A stretch of 64,000 nt of DNA, taken from positions 1 to 64,000 of the forward strand of contig JAJYLL010000004.1 in NCBI GenBank assembly GCA_021787735.1, written 5' to 3'. This document shows, in pieces, positions 16,561 through 25,504 of this stretch; position 1 is the first letter of the stretch, and each line of letters starts with the position of its first letter. This DNA comes from Acidobacteriota bacterium (GTDB taxonomy: Bacteria > Acidobacteriota > Terriglobia > UBA7540). The notes beneath the pieces were generated by a model. The model was not told the DNA's origin. It did not search any database and saw nothing but the letters and a program-made list of their open reading frames with translations. The position numbers were made by a program, and so were the translations under genes.

Positions 16561-17170
16561 CAGTTCTCCTTCCCTGCCCATACTGTCTGAAGCATTGCAA
16601 AAGCTCCACGACTCTATCACGCAAGGGCCAGGAGCTCAAACGAAGGACATTGCGTCCGGGAATGCAGTTTCATCCTGAATCAATGCCAGGCCGTTGTCGG
16701 AGGTCCTCCAGCCTCAACATTCGCCCGCACCTGTCCGCACGCTGCAAGAAGCCTCGCGACCGCTTGCACCAGCGGAAGACAATATTTGCGCTTAGGCCAT
16801 TCATCGCGCCACCATCCCCAACGATGCTCAGGCCGCAAAGGTGTCATCCAAACATTTCAGTTTGAATTCCAGCCGACAACGATGCCGTGGAAGGTCCGCA
16901 TTCGACTTGCAGCCGGTTTCGGCTTTTCTTACGCAGGGTCTGTGGTTGTGTCGGAAAGGACTGATAGGTGGCGCTTATCAATACCTTCTGATACTTCCCG
17001 TCCCTTTCCTAAGGGGCATGGCCGGACACTTGCGTGCCATCCGATGTTGCCGACTCCGGCGCGTGTGACTGCCCTATGCGGAAGGTCAGCCGCCCAAGCC
17101 TAAGCCTTACCGCGGATGCACGGATCAGCAATCGCAGGCCTCGCGAGGAAACCAGCCTTGAAGCATAGCG
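16561..17170. other. intergenic region, nothing identified
   Basis: About 600 bases between the large TIM-barrel gene and a glycosyltransferase relic. Several short frames exist on both strands, but none shows a recognisable motif or a good ribosome-binding site. Confidence 0.4.
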
Positions 17171-17437
17171 CTGTATTTTTTTGTCGAAGCTGGGCTGGTC
17201 CTTCTTTCCTTCGTTCTAGCCTTTTATGTTCCCAGCCTGGACTTACGCTCGTTTGGAGTCATCGAGCTAAGCTTTCCTGAAGTTGGCGAAGAAGCGGGAG
17301 TATTCGTTTTTGTCGTTGGGCCAGGAGCCCTCGTTCTGCGTGCCGGTTTGCTTCCCATTCCACCGATTCCTCAGCCCACTGTCACGGACGAGGTTTGTTA
17401 TCCGTTCCAGCATGAGACATTCGCTCACGTCCGTGGA
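17171..17437 (+). pseudogene. fragment of a polytopic membrane glycosyltransferase-like protein
   Basis: One frame reads VEAGLVLLSFVLAFYVPSLD, then VFVFVVGPGALVLRAGLLPI and PPIPQPTVTDEVCYPFQHET ending FAHVRG. The pattern P-x-V-x-DE-x-x-Y-x-x-x-x-x-TFA-H-x-R after a hydrophobic helix is familiar from acidobacterial ArnT/PMT-like membrane glycosyltransferases, where it usually reads DEFSYLLAADTFAHGRLTNP. No start codon with a ribosome-binding site precedes it. Homology ends abruptly near 17437, just where the opposite-strand GT2 gene ends (17425). It is a truncated relic. Confidence 0.5.
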
Positions 17438-18222
17438 TCCAAGGGCGGCTTTACCGTGGCTGGCCTGTCGGACCGTGTAGCTCGTGAGCTATATCGCAGG
17501 ATGCACCACAAGCCCCGTATTCCGTCCTTCCAGGTGATCTTTTTCCCCTCGCCGTAGGTGCGCCCATGGTAGGAAATCGGGACTTCGTAAACGCGCCAGT
17601 CGCTCTTCCCGATCTTGCAGGTTATCTCCTGCTCGAAGCCGAAGCGGCTCTCCCGCAGATCGAGTTGTTCCAGGACCTCGCGCCTGAAGGCCTTGTAACA
17701 GGTCCACACGTCGGAAAGATTGAGGTCCGTGAACGCATTCGATAGAGTGGTGAGAAACTTGTTCCCCATGTAGTGCCAAAAGAAGAGCACGCGATGGGGC
17801 CCTCCCAGGAACCGCGATCCATAGACCACGTCTGCATTGCCACACACGATGGGCTCGATCAGGCCGTGGAGGTCCTGGGGATCGTACTCAAGGTCGGCGT
17901 CCTGAATGACGATGATCTCGCCGCGCGCTTCTCGAAAACCGCGACGAAGCGCTGCGCCCTTGCCCTGATTGTGCTCTTGAAAAAACACCCGGATGTTGGC
18001 GGTGGGCAACACGCACTTGCCCGCGCGCAGCCCCATCACGCCGAGATTGACTCTTGAATGGCGCGAGAGTTCCGCCAGAAAGTCGCGAGTCCCATCCGTG
18101 GAGCCGTCGTCAACAATGACAAGCTCCTTATCGAGATCCACCGCCTGGACCCGGAGAAGAATCTCCTCAATTGTCGCCCGCTCATTGTAGACCGGAATGA
18201 CTACCGAAACCGGAATTCCCAT
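17425..18222 (-). CDS. glycosyltransferase family 2 (polyprenyl-phosphate sugar synthase-like)
   Basis: A 265-residue cytoplasmic GT-A enzyme. The ATG at 18222 has GGAG 8 bases upstream. It opens PVSVVIPVYNERATIEEIL, with the GT2 nucleotide-binding motif VIVDDGSTDGTRDFL. A second acidic motif, IIVIQDADLEYDPQDL, binds the metal. NQGKGAALRRGF is the loop typical of dolichol- or polyprenyl-phosphate mannose/glucose synthases. C-terminal membrane helices, found in some relatives, are absent. Between the two acidic motifs there is an unusual extra stretch (VNLGVMGLRAGKCVLPTAN). It probably transfers a hexose from a nucleotide sugar to undecaprenyl phosphate for cell-surface glycans. Confidence 0.88.
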   Translation of the reverse strand: MGIPVSVVIPVYNERATIEEILLRVQAVDLDKELVIVDDGSTDGTRDFLAELSRHSRVNLGVMGLRAGKCVLPTANIRVFFQEHNQGKGAALRRGFREARGEIIVIQDADLEYDPQDLHGLIEPIVCGNADVVYGSRFLGGPHRVLFFWHYMGNKFLTTLSNAFTDLNLSDVWTCYKAFRREVLEQLDLRESRFGFEQEITCKIGKSDWRVYEVPISYHGRTYGEGKKITWKDGIRGLWCILRYSSRATRSDRPATVKPPLDPRT

Positions 18223-18546
18223 TATCAACTCCAGACCTTCTATGGAACGTTCGCCTTATTGCGTTGCGGCTTTCGTGTGTGGAACTATCCGGCGCCCGGA
18301 GGATACGCACATGCCGAAAATCCAACAAGCTGCTGGCAGCAGGTTCGTCTCACCAGTTCTGCCAGGGTAAAGCGGCCACTACAATGTCTTCAATCGGAAT
18401 CCGAGGGCGACGCATGGCCGTGACTTCGATCTGCGCCGCCAGTGTTCACCACAAAATATGACCCAAATATATACGCTTCGTATCGTTCAAATGCAAGAGC
18501 GTAGCGCATCTATAACGCCGTCGACCTTTCTCAGGGGACATTTGAG

Positions 18547-18578
18547 CCAGCCAGCAACTCGTCCAACCTGCTGGCTGG
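18547..18578 (+). repeat. 10-bp inverted repeat, first of two competing stems
   Basis: CCAGCCAGCA (18547-18556) pairs perfectly with TGCTGGCTGG (18569-18578) across a 12-base loop. Its right arm shares 18574-18578 with the left arm of the next stem, so both cannot form together. Confidence 0.7.
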
Positions 18579-18617
18579 GATGAAGACCTGCAGCTTTTCG
18601 CAGGTCTTCATCCCAGC
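18574..18617 (+). repeat. perfect 18-bp inverted repeat, second of two competing stems
   Basis: GCTGGGATGAAGACCTGC (18574-18591) pairs perfectly with its reverse complement at 18600-18617 around the loop AGCTTTTC. It sits 78 bases before the first candidate ATG of the GT87-like gene. A stem this long and perfect is unusual. With the overlapping upstream stem the layout resembles an attenuator, but it could also be a mobile-element palindrome. Confidence 0.75.
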
Positions 18618-18694
18618 GGATTCCCGAAGCTGATTCCGACCAATGCTCGCCTCCTGACTTATGACGATGGATCACCCTCGGTTCCATCAAGCAA

Positions 18695-19804
18695 ATGAGC
18701 CCGAGTGTCACTAATCTACTGAACGAGTTCACGGAGTTGATTTATCTCTTAGTCGCGGATATGCTTGCGCCGGAGGATGAAATTTCTACTTCCCTCAGAG
18801 TCCGGAAAAACGCCAAATTTGCCGCGCTGATTTTCTTTGCAGCGGCCGTCCTATTGTTCATCGCTCACCTGCTTAAAGGCATAGAGCTTAGTGGCAAGGC
18901 TGATTTTTATTGGGTTTACATTGCAGGAACAGAGGTTAGAACGGGCCATGCCCTCGATCTTTATAATCTAGCCCTGTACCCTTTCAGTGCCCCATTCGAT
19001 CGCGCAGCTTGGGAGTCGTTGCTATTCGTCCCATTCACCTTCTTCCCATTTTCCGTAGCACTACGGCTTTGGAATACGGTCAGCATTGTTTTGTTTGGCG
19101 TCTCCGGGTGGCTGCTGCGATATGAAATTCGGGACATATTGGTGTCGCGACCTCAATTCCTCCGCAGATTGTTCCTCTTCGCGTTGCTAATCCCTATTGG
19201 AGAGACGCTGGCATTCGGACAAGATGCCGCACTTTTCTTGCTGTTCATCGTGCTCGCGCTCAAGTCCGCAAAGAACCGCAAGGATTGGGATGCGGGGATC
19301 TGGATAGGTCTTGCATCTATCAAGTTACAGCTGCTGTTACCCCTATTTTTGCTCATCATTCTCCGCCGAAAATGGCAGATTGCGTGGAGCGTCGCACTAA
19401 CAGGAATATTTCTTTTCTGCATTTCTACGGCTTTGGCTGGACCTAACTGGGTATTTGCTTGTATTCATACTCAAGCAAGCGTAACAGACCAGATGGGCTA
19501 CTTGACGGCCCGTTACATACTCACATTATCAGGCGTTCACAAACTGACCCTCGTGATTCTCGTAGCAGGCGTATTGGTATCTCTCTGGCTCGTTCGAAAT
19601 ATGCCATTCGAACGCGCGGCAGCATGGATGATCGTCTCAGCTATTTTCTTCAACTGGCATTCATTGCCTTACGATTACGCATCTGCGTTGCCGGCTATAG
19701 TGCTTAAAGAATCTCCCCTGAAAGGAGGGGAGGATACTATTACAACCGGCCGGCACCTTATACATTCCGCGGCTCGGAATGTATGTGGCACCTCACAGCA
19801 CTAA
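18695..19804 (+). CDS. GT87/DUF2029-like membrane glycosyltransferase with altered C-terminus
   Basis: About 369 residues with 8-9 hydrophobic helices. The start is uncertain: 18695 lacks a good ribosome-binding site and the ATG at 18764 is an alternative. DFYWVYIAGTEVRTGHALDL is the conserved DUF2029 motif (acidic residue then YxAGxxxxxGxxLY). LAFGQDAALFLLFIVLAL, WDAGIWIGLASIKLQLLLPL and the helix pair around FNWHSLPYDYASALPAIVL also fit. These enzymes use polyprenyl-phosphate mannose or arabinose as donor outside the membrane. After ALPAIVL the last 36 residues (KESPLKGGEDTITTGRHLIH onward) are hydrophilic and encoded by hairpin-rich DNA, so one or two C-terminal helices seem to have been lost. 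Confidence 0.7.
   Translation: MSPSVTNLLNEFTELIYLLVADMLAPEDEISTSLRVRKNAKFAALIFFAAAVLLFIAHLLKGIELSGKADFYWVYIAGTEVRTGHALDLYNLALYPFSAPFDRAAWESLLFVPFTFFPFSVALRLWNTVSIVLFGVSGWLLRYEIRDILVSRPQFLRRLFLFALLIPIGETLAFGQDAALFLLFIVLALKSAKNRKDWDAGIWIGLASIKLQLLLPLFLLIILRRKWQIAWSVALTGIFLFCISTALAGPNWVFACIHTQASVTDQMGYLTARYILTLSGVHKLTLVILVAGVLVSLWLVRNMPFERAAAWMIVSAIFFNWHSLPYDYASALPAIVLKESPLKGGEDTITTGRHLIHSAARNVCGTSQH
19760..19784 (+). repeat. 10-bp inverted repeat at the 3' end of the GT87-like gene
   Basis: ATACATTCCG (19760-19769) pairs perfectly with CGGAATGTAT (19775-19784) around CGGCT. It lies inside the aberrant last codons of the GT87-like frame and may mark a rearrangement junction or serve as a terminator. 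Confidence 0.6.
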
Positions 19805-19874
19805 AACAGCCCGCTGATGGCACGGGAATCGGCGAATGCACGCACCGGGTGGTGCACGTGCCTAGCAGCAATCA

Positions 19875-20054
19875 GGGCGCGTAGCGCGCCGCAAGGCTTT
19901 GCAGGGAGGCATGCCGCCGTGGAAATACGTTGTCAACCGTTTTCTGACCGCCTTCGAAAACCTGCCGCGGGTGAAGCTTTCGGAATACCACACCAGCTAC
20001 GGCGTCTTCAGCCGCTGGGTGCTGACCGAGTTGCCAGTGCTGGCACGCAGGAAT
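19875..20054 (+). pseudogene. fragment of a second GT2 (polyprenyl-phosphate sugar synthase) gene
   Basis: The frame reads LQGGMPPWKYVVNRFLTAFE, then VKLSEYHTSYGVFSRWVL. This is the mid-to-C-terminal part of DPM1-like GT2 enzymes, usually GGMPxWKYVANRFLTxxxN and KLSEYHTGYRAFSRxVLE. Neither the N-terminal nucleotide-binding motifs nor the C-terminal NSDDFVFDNQ region is present. It is a relic, consistent with decay of the surrounding glycosyltransferase island. Confidence 0.6.
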
Positions 20055-20273
20055 ATGCACATCGCCAGGCGTGGGCAACTGGGCGAATGTACGGCGCATG
20101 GACGGATCGGTTATGATGCCCTGAAAGAAGACTGTGATGCCCGGCCCTGCCCAACGGAACGCGGCCGCAGACATGCCGGCGAAACCGTTCCGTGATCCGC
20201 GGAAATTTTCCCCATGGCATCCTGCATCTGCCCCAATGGGCCGTGTGTTTAGCTACTGATTGCGGAGACAGAG

Positions 20274-22535
20274 ATGAGAAGATTCCTCCCGGCGTATTTG
20301 ATTTGCGCCCTTTTGATTTTTGCCCCGATCGTTTTTGCCGGCCCGAAAAAGCAGCCGGTTGATTACGTGCGGCCTGATATCGGCGGTGTCAGTATTCTGC
20401 TTGCGACCACCAGACCGATGGTTCAGTTGCCGCATGATTATCCACAGGTCACTCCGCTGCTGAATCCCGGCATCACGGATTCCTACCTGGCGACCAGGAT
20501 ATTTGGTTTTCCGGCAGGCGGAGTGTCGCTGATGCCGACAACCGGCAGGATCAAGACCAATCCAAATGATATCGCCTCAAGTTTTGACCGCGACTTTGAA
20601 ACCCGTACTCCTTATTACTACGAAGGGTTGCTTGAAGACTACAACATCGAGGCATCGTATACGGTGGGGCATTTCGCCATCATCTACCGCTTCCAGTTCC
20701 CTTCGGCTGAAGGCCACCACATCAATATAATGATGAGAAGCCTGGGCAACATGCATACGGTTTCTCCAACCGTTGTCGAGGGATCCACCTCCATCCAAGA
20801 TGTTCCGTATTATTTCTATCTCGAATTCTCAAAGCCATCCGATGGAGCAGTGTCCTGGAAATACGATGGGAAGCCCGGCGAGTTGCGGCACATGGAAGGC
20901 AAGAAGGTTGGGCTCACGCTGAATTTCCCAAACTCGGGGAATGAGGAGGTGCAGGTCAAAGCCGGGCTGTCCTTCATCAGTCTGGATCAGGCAAAAAAGA
21001 ATCTGGATGAGGCTATCGAGGGCTGGAACTTTGACCTTAGAGAACAACAAACAAGGTTAGCATGGAACGATCTGCTGGGTAAAATTCAGGTCAAGGGTGG
21101 GACAGAAAAGCAAAAGATCATCCTTTACAGCTCACTCTACCGGGCCGAAGAAAACATGATGAACATTACCGAAGACGGCCGGTACTACAGCGGATACGAC
21201 CATAAAGTTCATGATTCCCACGGCAGGGATTTTTACACTCAGGACCAGTTGTGGGACACCTTCCGATGCGAGCATCCGCTGCAATTACTTCTTAATCCCA
21301 AGCAGCAGGAAGATATGATTCAATCCCTCGTGCGGATGGATGAGCAATGGGGCTGGCTGCCTTCGTTTCCGCAAGTGGGAGGCGAGTTTGCAGCCATGAT
21401 CGGCAACCATGCCGATGAACTGATCGCCGATACTTACTTCAAGGGCTATCGCGGATTTGATGTTGAGAAAGCGTATGAGGCCATGAAGCACCAGGCCCTC
21501 CAAGGCACCATGCTTCCATGGAGAAGAGGAAAAATGACGTCGCTGGGCGAAGTCTATCTGAAAAAGGGTTTCTTCCCTGCTCTCAAAGAAGGGGAAAAGG
21601 AGACAAATCCCAGCGTGCATCCGTTTGAGCGGCGGCAGGCCGTCTCGGTAACGCTGGAGGCGGCCTACGATGACTGGTGCGTTGCGATGATGGCGAAGGC
21701 ATTGGGCCGCACGGCGGATTACAACCGCTTCATCAAGATGGCCCACAATTACGAGAACGTCTTCAACCCGTCGATTGGCTTCATGGCCCCGAGGTCGGCC
21801 GACGGTGAATGGGTGAAGGGATTCAATCCGATCCTCCCGAGTGGGCCGGGAGGGCGCGACTATTTCACAGAAGGTAACGCCTGGATGTGGACTTTCAGCG
21901 TCCCGCACGACGTTGCGGGTCTCATCCGGTTGTTCGGTGGGCGGGAGGCTTTTCTGAAAAAGCTGGACAGGTTGTTCGAGGAACAATACGACGGCGCCTG
22001 GAAGTACGTCTTTCTGGCCAAGTTCCCCGACGACACCGGCTTGATTGGAAATTACGCGCAGGGCGATGAACCAAATTTCGACACTGCCTACCTGTACGAT
22101 TTCGCGGGCGAGCCCTGGAAAACTCAGAAGATGGTTCGGGAAATCATGGAAGTTTGGTATGATGACACACCAATGGGGATTCCAGGTGACGACGATCGTG
22201 GGGCGATGGGTGCATGGTACGTGTTTTCGGCCATGGGCTTCTATCCGTTTTGTCCGGGCGATCCCTATTACGTTATGGGCAGCCCACTGTTTCAAGAAAC
22301 GACGATCCACCTGGCAAACGACCGGACGTTTACGATCGAGGCGGACCAGGTCTCCAGGCGCAACAAGTACATCCAGTCCGCAACTTTCAATGGAAAACCG
22401 CTGACTCAACCGTGGTTCACACAGCAGGATATCGACGAAGGCGGAACCCTGGAGTTGCGTATGGGGCCAAGACCGAACAAGAACTGGGGCAGCACACTCG
22501 CTGATAAGCCACCATCGATGAGCCATTATGAATAA
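20274..22535 (+). CDS. alpha-mannosidase, glycoside hydrolase family 92
   Basis: A 753-residue secreted enzyme with a signal peptide (LPAYLICALLIFAPIVFAG, cleavage near residue 22). The mature protein starts VDYVRPDIGG, the usual GH92 opening, followed by an N-terminal beta-sandwich domain (residues about 25-265) and an (alpha/alpha)6 barrel. The C-terminal region has the family hallmark MGIPGDDDRGAMGAWYVFSA (about residues 632-651), whose Asp residues act as catalytic base, and GFYPFCPGDPYY. GH92 enzymes are Ca2+-dependent inverting exo-alpha-mannosidases acting on N-glycans or microbial mannans. It stands before the Asp-box gene on the same strand, 124 bases apart, so they may be co-expressed. 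Confidence 0.95.
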   Translation: MRRFLPAYLICALLIFAPIVFAGPKKQPVDYVRPDIGGVSILLATTRPMVQLPHDYPQVTPLLNPGITDSYLATRIFGFPAGGVSLMPTTGRIKTNPNDIASSFDRDFETRTPYYYEGLLEDYNIEASYTVGHFAIIYRFQFPSAEGHHINIMMRSLGNMHTVSPTVVEGSTSIQDVPYYFYLEFSKPSDGAVSWKYDGKPGELRHMEGKKVGLTLNFPNSGNEEVQVKAGLSFISLDQAKKNLDEAIEGWNFDLREQQTRLAWNDLLGKIQVKGGTEKQKIILYSSLYRAEENMMNITEDGRYYSGYDHKVHDSHGRDFYTQDQLWDTFRCEHPLQLLLNPKQQEDMIQSLVRMDEQWGWLPSFPQVGGEFAAMIGNHADELIADTYFKGYRGFDVEKAYEAMKHQALQGTMLPWRRGKMTSLGEVYLKKGFFPALKEGEKETNPSVHPFERRQAVSVTLEAAYDDWCVAMMAKALGRTADYNRFIKMAHNYENVFNPSIGFMAPRSADGEWVKGFNPILPSGPGGRDYFTEGNAWMWTFSVPHDVAGLIRLFGGREAFLKKLDRLFEEQYDGAWKYVFLAKFPDDTGLIGNYAQGDEPNFDTAYLYDFAGEPWKTQKMVREIMEVWYDDTPMGIPGDDDRGAMGAWYVFSAMGFYPFCPGDPYYVMGSPLFQETTIHLANDRTFTIEADQVSRRNKYIQSATFNGKPLTQPWFTQQDIDEGGTLELRMGPRPNKNWGSTLADKPPSMSHYE

Positions 22536-22659
22536 TCGCTTTGCGTGATGGCCTCAACCTGTTTGTGGGCGCAGAGATGCCCGGTAAAGAAATACCGCAG
22601 CAGTGTGCGAATGGGGCAGCCGACATTGGTTCTCCAAAAATTGTGAAAAGGAGGATTGC

Positions 22660-23838
22660 ATGAGCGGAGTACGCCTTTTGGTGGGGACTGTGAAAGGCGC
22701 GTTTGTTATTGAATCGGACGGAACGCGCAAAAAGTGGAAAGTCAGCGGGCCGCATTTTGCCGGCTGGGAAGTTTACCACATGAAGGGCTCACCTGTTGAT
22801 CCCGACCGCATCTACTGCTCGCAAACAAGCGGATGGTTCGGGCAGGTGATCCAGCGCTCGAACGACGGCGGCAAGACGTGGGAGGCGCCGGGTGGCGGCG
22901 TTACCAAGTCGCCGCAGGGCTGGCCACAAGGCGAAAGCAACCGGTTTGTTTACGATACCTCCTCCGAAACCGGCAAGCCGCTCACCACACACCAGTGGTA
23001 TGACGGCACGCAGCACCCGTGGGAGTTCAAACGAGTCTGGCACCTTGAACCTTCGCTCAGCGACCCCGATACGGTTTACGCCGGGGTGGAAGACGCTGCC
23101 ATTTTCCGCACAGTTGACGGTGGCTTCACCTGGCAGGAACTTCCTGGGCTTCGCGGACACGGCACCGGGCCCCGCTGGCAACCAGGAGCGGGTGGAATGT
23201 GCCTGCACACCATTGTCCTCGACTCAAGTAATCCCCACCGGATTTTCATTGCCATCTCGGCAGCGGGAGCTTTCCGCACGGACGACGGCGGCAAAACCTG
23301 GAAGCCAATCAACCGCGGCCTGCGGTCCCAATTCCTTCCCGACCAGGACACCGAGGTCGGGCACTGCGTCCATCGCGTTGCGCACCATGGCGCGAAGCCG
23401 AACGTGCTCTTTATGCAGAAACACTGGGACGTAATGCGCAGCGACGACGCCGGCGACAACTGGCACGAGGTCAGCGGCAACTTGCCCACCGACTTCGGTT
23501 TTGTGATCGACATCAACACAAATGAACCGGATACCGTCTACGTGGTGCCGATCAAAAGCGATTCGGAACACTATCCGCTCAAGGGTCGACTGCGCGTCTA
23601 TCGCAGCCGGACAGGCGGCAATGAATGGGAACCGCTGACCAAAGGGCTGCCGCAGCGCAACTGCTTTGTGAACGTGCTGCGCGACTCGATGGCGGTGGAC
23701 AAGTTTGACCCTTGCGGCGTCTATTTCGGCACCACCGGCGGACAGGTTTACGGCTCCGCCGACGGCGGCGACAGTTGGAAAGCCATCGTCCACGACCTGC
23801 CCCGCGTGTTGTCAGTTGAGGCACAGACGCTTTTATGA
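22660..23838 (+). CDS. Asp-box (BNR) beta-propeller protein, sialidase-like fold
   Basis: A 392-residue protein without a signal peptide. The ATG at 22660 has GGAGG upstream. At least five Asp-box motifs (S/T-x-D-x-G-x-x-W) are spaced around the propeller: SNDGGKTWE near residue 67, TVDGGFTWQ near 151, TDDGGKTWK near 207, SDDAGDNWH near 261 and SADGGDSWK near 367. The full set of sialidase Arg-triad motifs (such as FRIP) is not seen, so exo-sialidase activity should not be assumed; glycan binding or a VPS10/YCF48-like role is possible. Its stop codon overlaps the start of a MoaD/ThiS-like gene (ATGA), which means tight coupling. Confidence 0.8.
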   Translation: MSGVRLLVGTVKGAFVIESDGTRKKWKVSGPHFAGWEVYHMKGSPVDPDRIYCSQTSGWFGQVIQRSNDGGKTWEAPGGGVTKSPQGWPQGESNRFVYDTSSETGKPLTTHQWYDGTQHPWEFKRVWHLEPSLSDPDTVYAGVEDAAIFRTVDGGFTWQELPGLRGHGTGPRWQPGAGGMCLHTIVLDSSNPHRIFIAISAAGAFRTDDGGKTWKPINRGLRSQFLPDQDTEVGHCVHRVAHHGAKPNVLFMQKHWDVMRSDDAGDNWHEVSGNLPTDFGFVIDINTNEPDTVYVVPIKSDSEHYPLKGRLRVYRSRTGGNEWEPLTKGLPQRNCFVNVLRDSMAVDKFDPCGVYFGTTGGQVYGSADGGDSWKAIVHDLPRVLSVEAQTLL

Positions 23839-24131
23839 TTCGAGTCGCACTTCCCTTCCATCTCCGGACGCTGGCACGGGTTGACGACGAAGTCAGGCTC
23901 GAAGTTCAAGGTGAAGTGACGGTGCGGTCGGTACTTGACGCGCTGGAAGCGAAGTACCCCGTGCTTCGCGGAACGATTCGCGACCACGACACCGGAACGC
24001 GTCGCCCATTCATTCGCTTCTTCGCCTGCGAAGAAGACTGGTCGCACGAGCCATCTGACGCTCCCCTGCCCGATTCGGTCGTTAAGGGAAAGGAACCTTT
24101 TTGCGTGATCGGAGCCATCGCGGGCGGGTAA
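23835..24131 (+). CDS. MoaD/ThiS-family ubiquitin-like protein
   Basis: A 98-residue protein with a ubiquitin-like beta-grasp pattern: [20 protein letters not shown], then [20 protein letters not shown], and a C-terminus ending VIGAIAGG. The terminal Gly-Gly is the adenylation and sulfur-carrier tail of MoaD and ThiS. It is fused by a start/stop overlap to the Asp-box propeller gene. No moaE, moeB, thiG or thiF lies in the window, so a dedicated molybdopterin or thiamine role is not supported. It may be a sulfur carrier for another pathway or a protein modifier. Confidence 0.8.
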   Translation: MIRVALPFHLRTLARVDDEVRLEVQGEVTVRSVLDALEAKYPVLRGTIRDHDTGTRRPFIRFFACEEDWSHEPSDAPLPDSVVKGKEPFCVIGAIAGG

Positions 24132-24185
24132 TCTGCGAACTGCGAAAGGCGTAAAGGAAATTCTTAAAGTAATCAAAAGCCATCA

Positions 24186-24329
24186 CGCAAAGGCGCTAAG
24201 GCGCAAAGCGAAAATAAGGGCACGCTACCAACCAGCTTGGCTGCTTCAGCCACGAACATTGCCAGGCACCCTGCTGTATTTGCACTTCCTCTAATGAGGG
24301 ATGCTGCTTTGCGCCTTCGCGTCTTGGCG
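24186..24329. repeat. inverted pair of 24-bp imperfect repeats
   Basis: The 24 bases at 24186-24209 (CGCAAAGG at the left end, GCGCAAAGC at the right) match the reverse complement of 24306-24329 at 21 of 24 positions. The pair lies between the MoaD/ThiS-like gene and the 3' end of truA, which converge. It could form a long hairpin with a 96-base loop, or be two copies of a dispersed repeat. Confidence 0.5.
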
Positions 24330-24353
24330 AGAGGATGCTCTCCCCTTTGGTTA

Positions 24354-25115
24354 TCAATATTCCACTCTGACCAGCCATAGACCGCTCGCGGGAGCCGTTG
24401 GCCCGGCCTTGCTGCGGTCCCGAGCCTCAAGAATTCCGGGAATATCTTCGGGCGACAATTTGCCGCTCCCGATTTCAAGCAGAGTCCCGACGATGTTACG
24501 CACCATGTGGTGCAAGAATCCCGACCCGCAAACTTCATAAACGATCATCTGCAATTCCTTCCGCACCCTGATGCGCGAATAGAAAATCTGCCGGACATTT
24601 GAGTCTTCAGAACGCCCTTTCACCCTGCGCGCCGGATCGCTGCCGGCAAACGACGTAAAATCATGCTCGCCCTCGAGCAGGCGCGCCGCGCGTGCCATCC
24701 TCCGGATATCGAGCGGATAGGGATGGTGGCAAACATAACGCGCCAGATACGGGGGGCAGATCGCCCTTTGCAAAATGCGGTACCGGTAAGCCTTGGCCCG
24801 GGCGCTATGGCGCGCGTGGAAGTCGGAAGGAACATCTTCGGCCTTTCGCACGCGGATCGAAGCAGGCAAAGAATCGTTTAACGCCTTCACCAGGCTCGCG
24901 CAAGGGATTGGGCAGGATGTTTTAAAATTCGCCACCTGGCCTGTTGCGTGGACGCCCGCGTCCGTCCGCCCGGACCCGTAGAGTGTGACAGCGGCGCCGG
25001 TAATCTTTGCAGCCCGCGTTTCGAGTATCTCCTGGATGGTCTCCGAGTGAGGTTGCCGTTGCCATCCGTGGAAGCCGGCGCCATCGTAAGCAATGGTCAG
25101 ACGAATGTTTCTCAT
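24354..25115 (-). CDS. truA: tRNA pseudouridine(38-40) synthase TruA
   Basis: A 253-residue protein from the ATG at 25115 (an in-frame GTG lies 6 bases upstream). It opens MRNIRLTIAYDGAGFHGWQR, the TruA N-terminal signature. The catalytic Asp is in YGSGRTDAGVHATGQVANF (about residue 52). FHARHSARAKAYRYRI and FLHHMVRNIVGTLLEIGSGK are the other conserved blocks. It isomerises uridines 38-40 in the anticodon stem-loop of many tRNAs. It is monocistronic here and converges with the MoaD/ThiS-like gene. Confidence 0.96.
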   Translation of the reverse strand: MRNIRLTIAYDGAGFHGWQRQPHSETIQEILETRAAKITGAAVTLYGSGRTDAGVHATGQVANFKTSCPIPCASLVKALNDSLPASIRVRKAEDVPSDFHARHSARAKAYRYRILQRAICPPYLARYVCHHPYPLDIRRMARAARLLEGEHDFTSFAGSDPARRVKGRSEDSNVRQIFYSRIRVRKELQMIVYEVCGSGFLHHMVRNIVGTLLEIGSGKLSPEDIPGILEARDRSKAGPTAPASGLWLVRVEY

Positions 25116-25504
25116 GCTCACACAGATTAGGGCCTCTGGCAGCCTCTGCGCAACCCGTCGGGCCGTAACCCGTTGATCAACCGGCCGTCAGCAGCTCTCA
25201 ATTTTGTCACAAACAGCATCTCGGACGGTATCCGCCATTCACGATTAATCTCTACGGAACAGAAACTAAAGCGTTTATAAAAGCGTACAAAATTATGCAA
25301 TCTTTACTTGACAGTAATCCCATTTGGTATTACTACTAGGTAAACACGGAAGGCCCGATTTGCCGTGGAGGAGACAAATTGCCGCAGAACGCACAAGCCG
25401 GAAGCAGCTGATGTTCTGATCAAAATCTCCTGGATTGGCGCGCCACGGTACATTGGTTTGCCGTATTGCAAGTGGTTTGGCCGGGTCGGGAAATCGGTCA
25501 GGCC

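Larger units (their letters stand above)
18223..18694. other. intergenic region holding two competing inverted repeats
   Basis: About 470 bases between divergently transcribed glycosyltransferase genes. No gene was found. The part nearest the GT87-like gene (18547-18617) contains two overlapping stems described separately. Confidence 0.5.

Noticed and set aside
21285-22526. 413-codon minus-strand frame opposite GH92
   Set aside because: The plus strand has the GH92 hallmark and a signal peptide; the antisense product has no family features.
22660-23838. Calling the Asp-box protein a sialidase
   Set aside because: Asp-boxes define only the propeller; the FRIP motif and a complete catalytic triad were not identified and there is no signal peptide.
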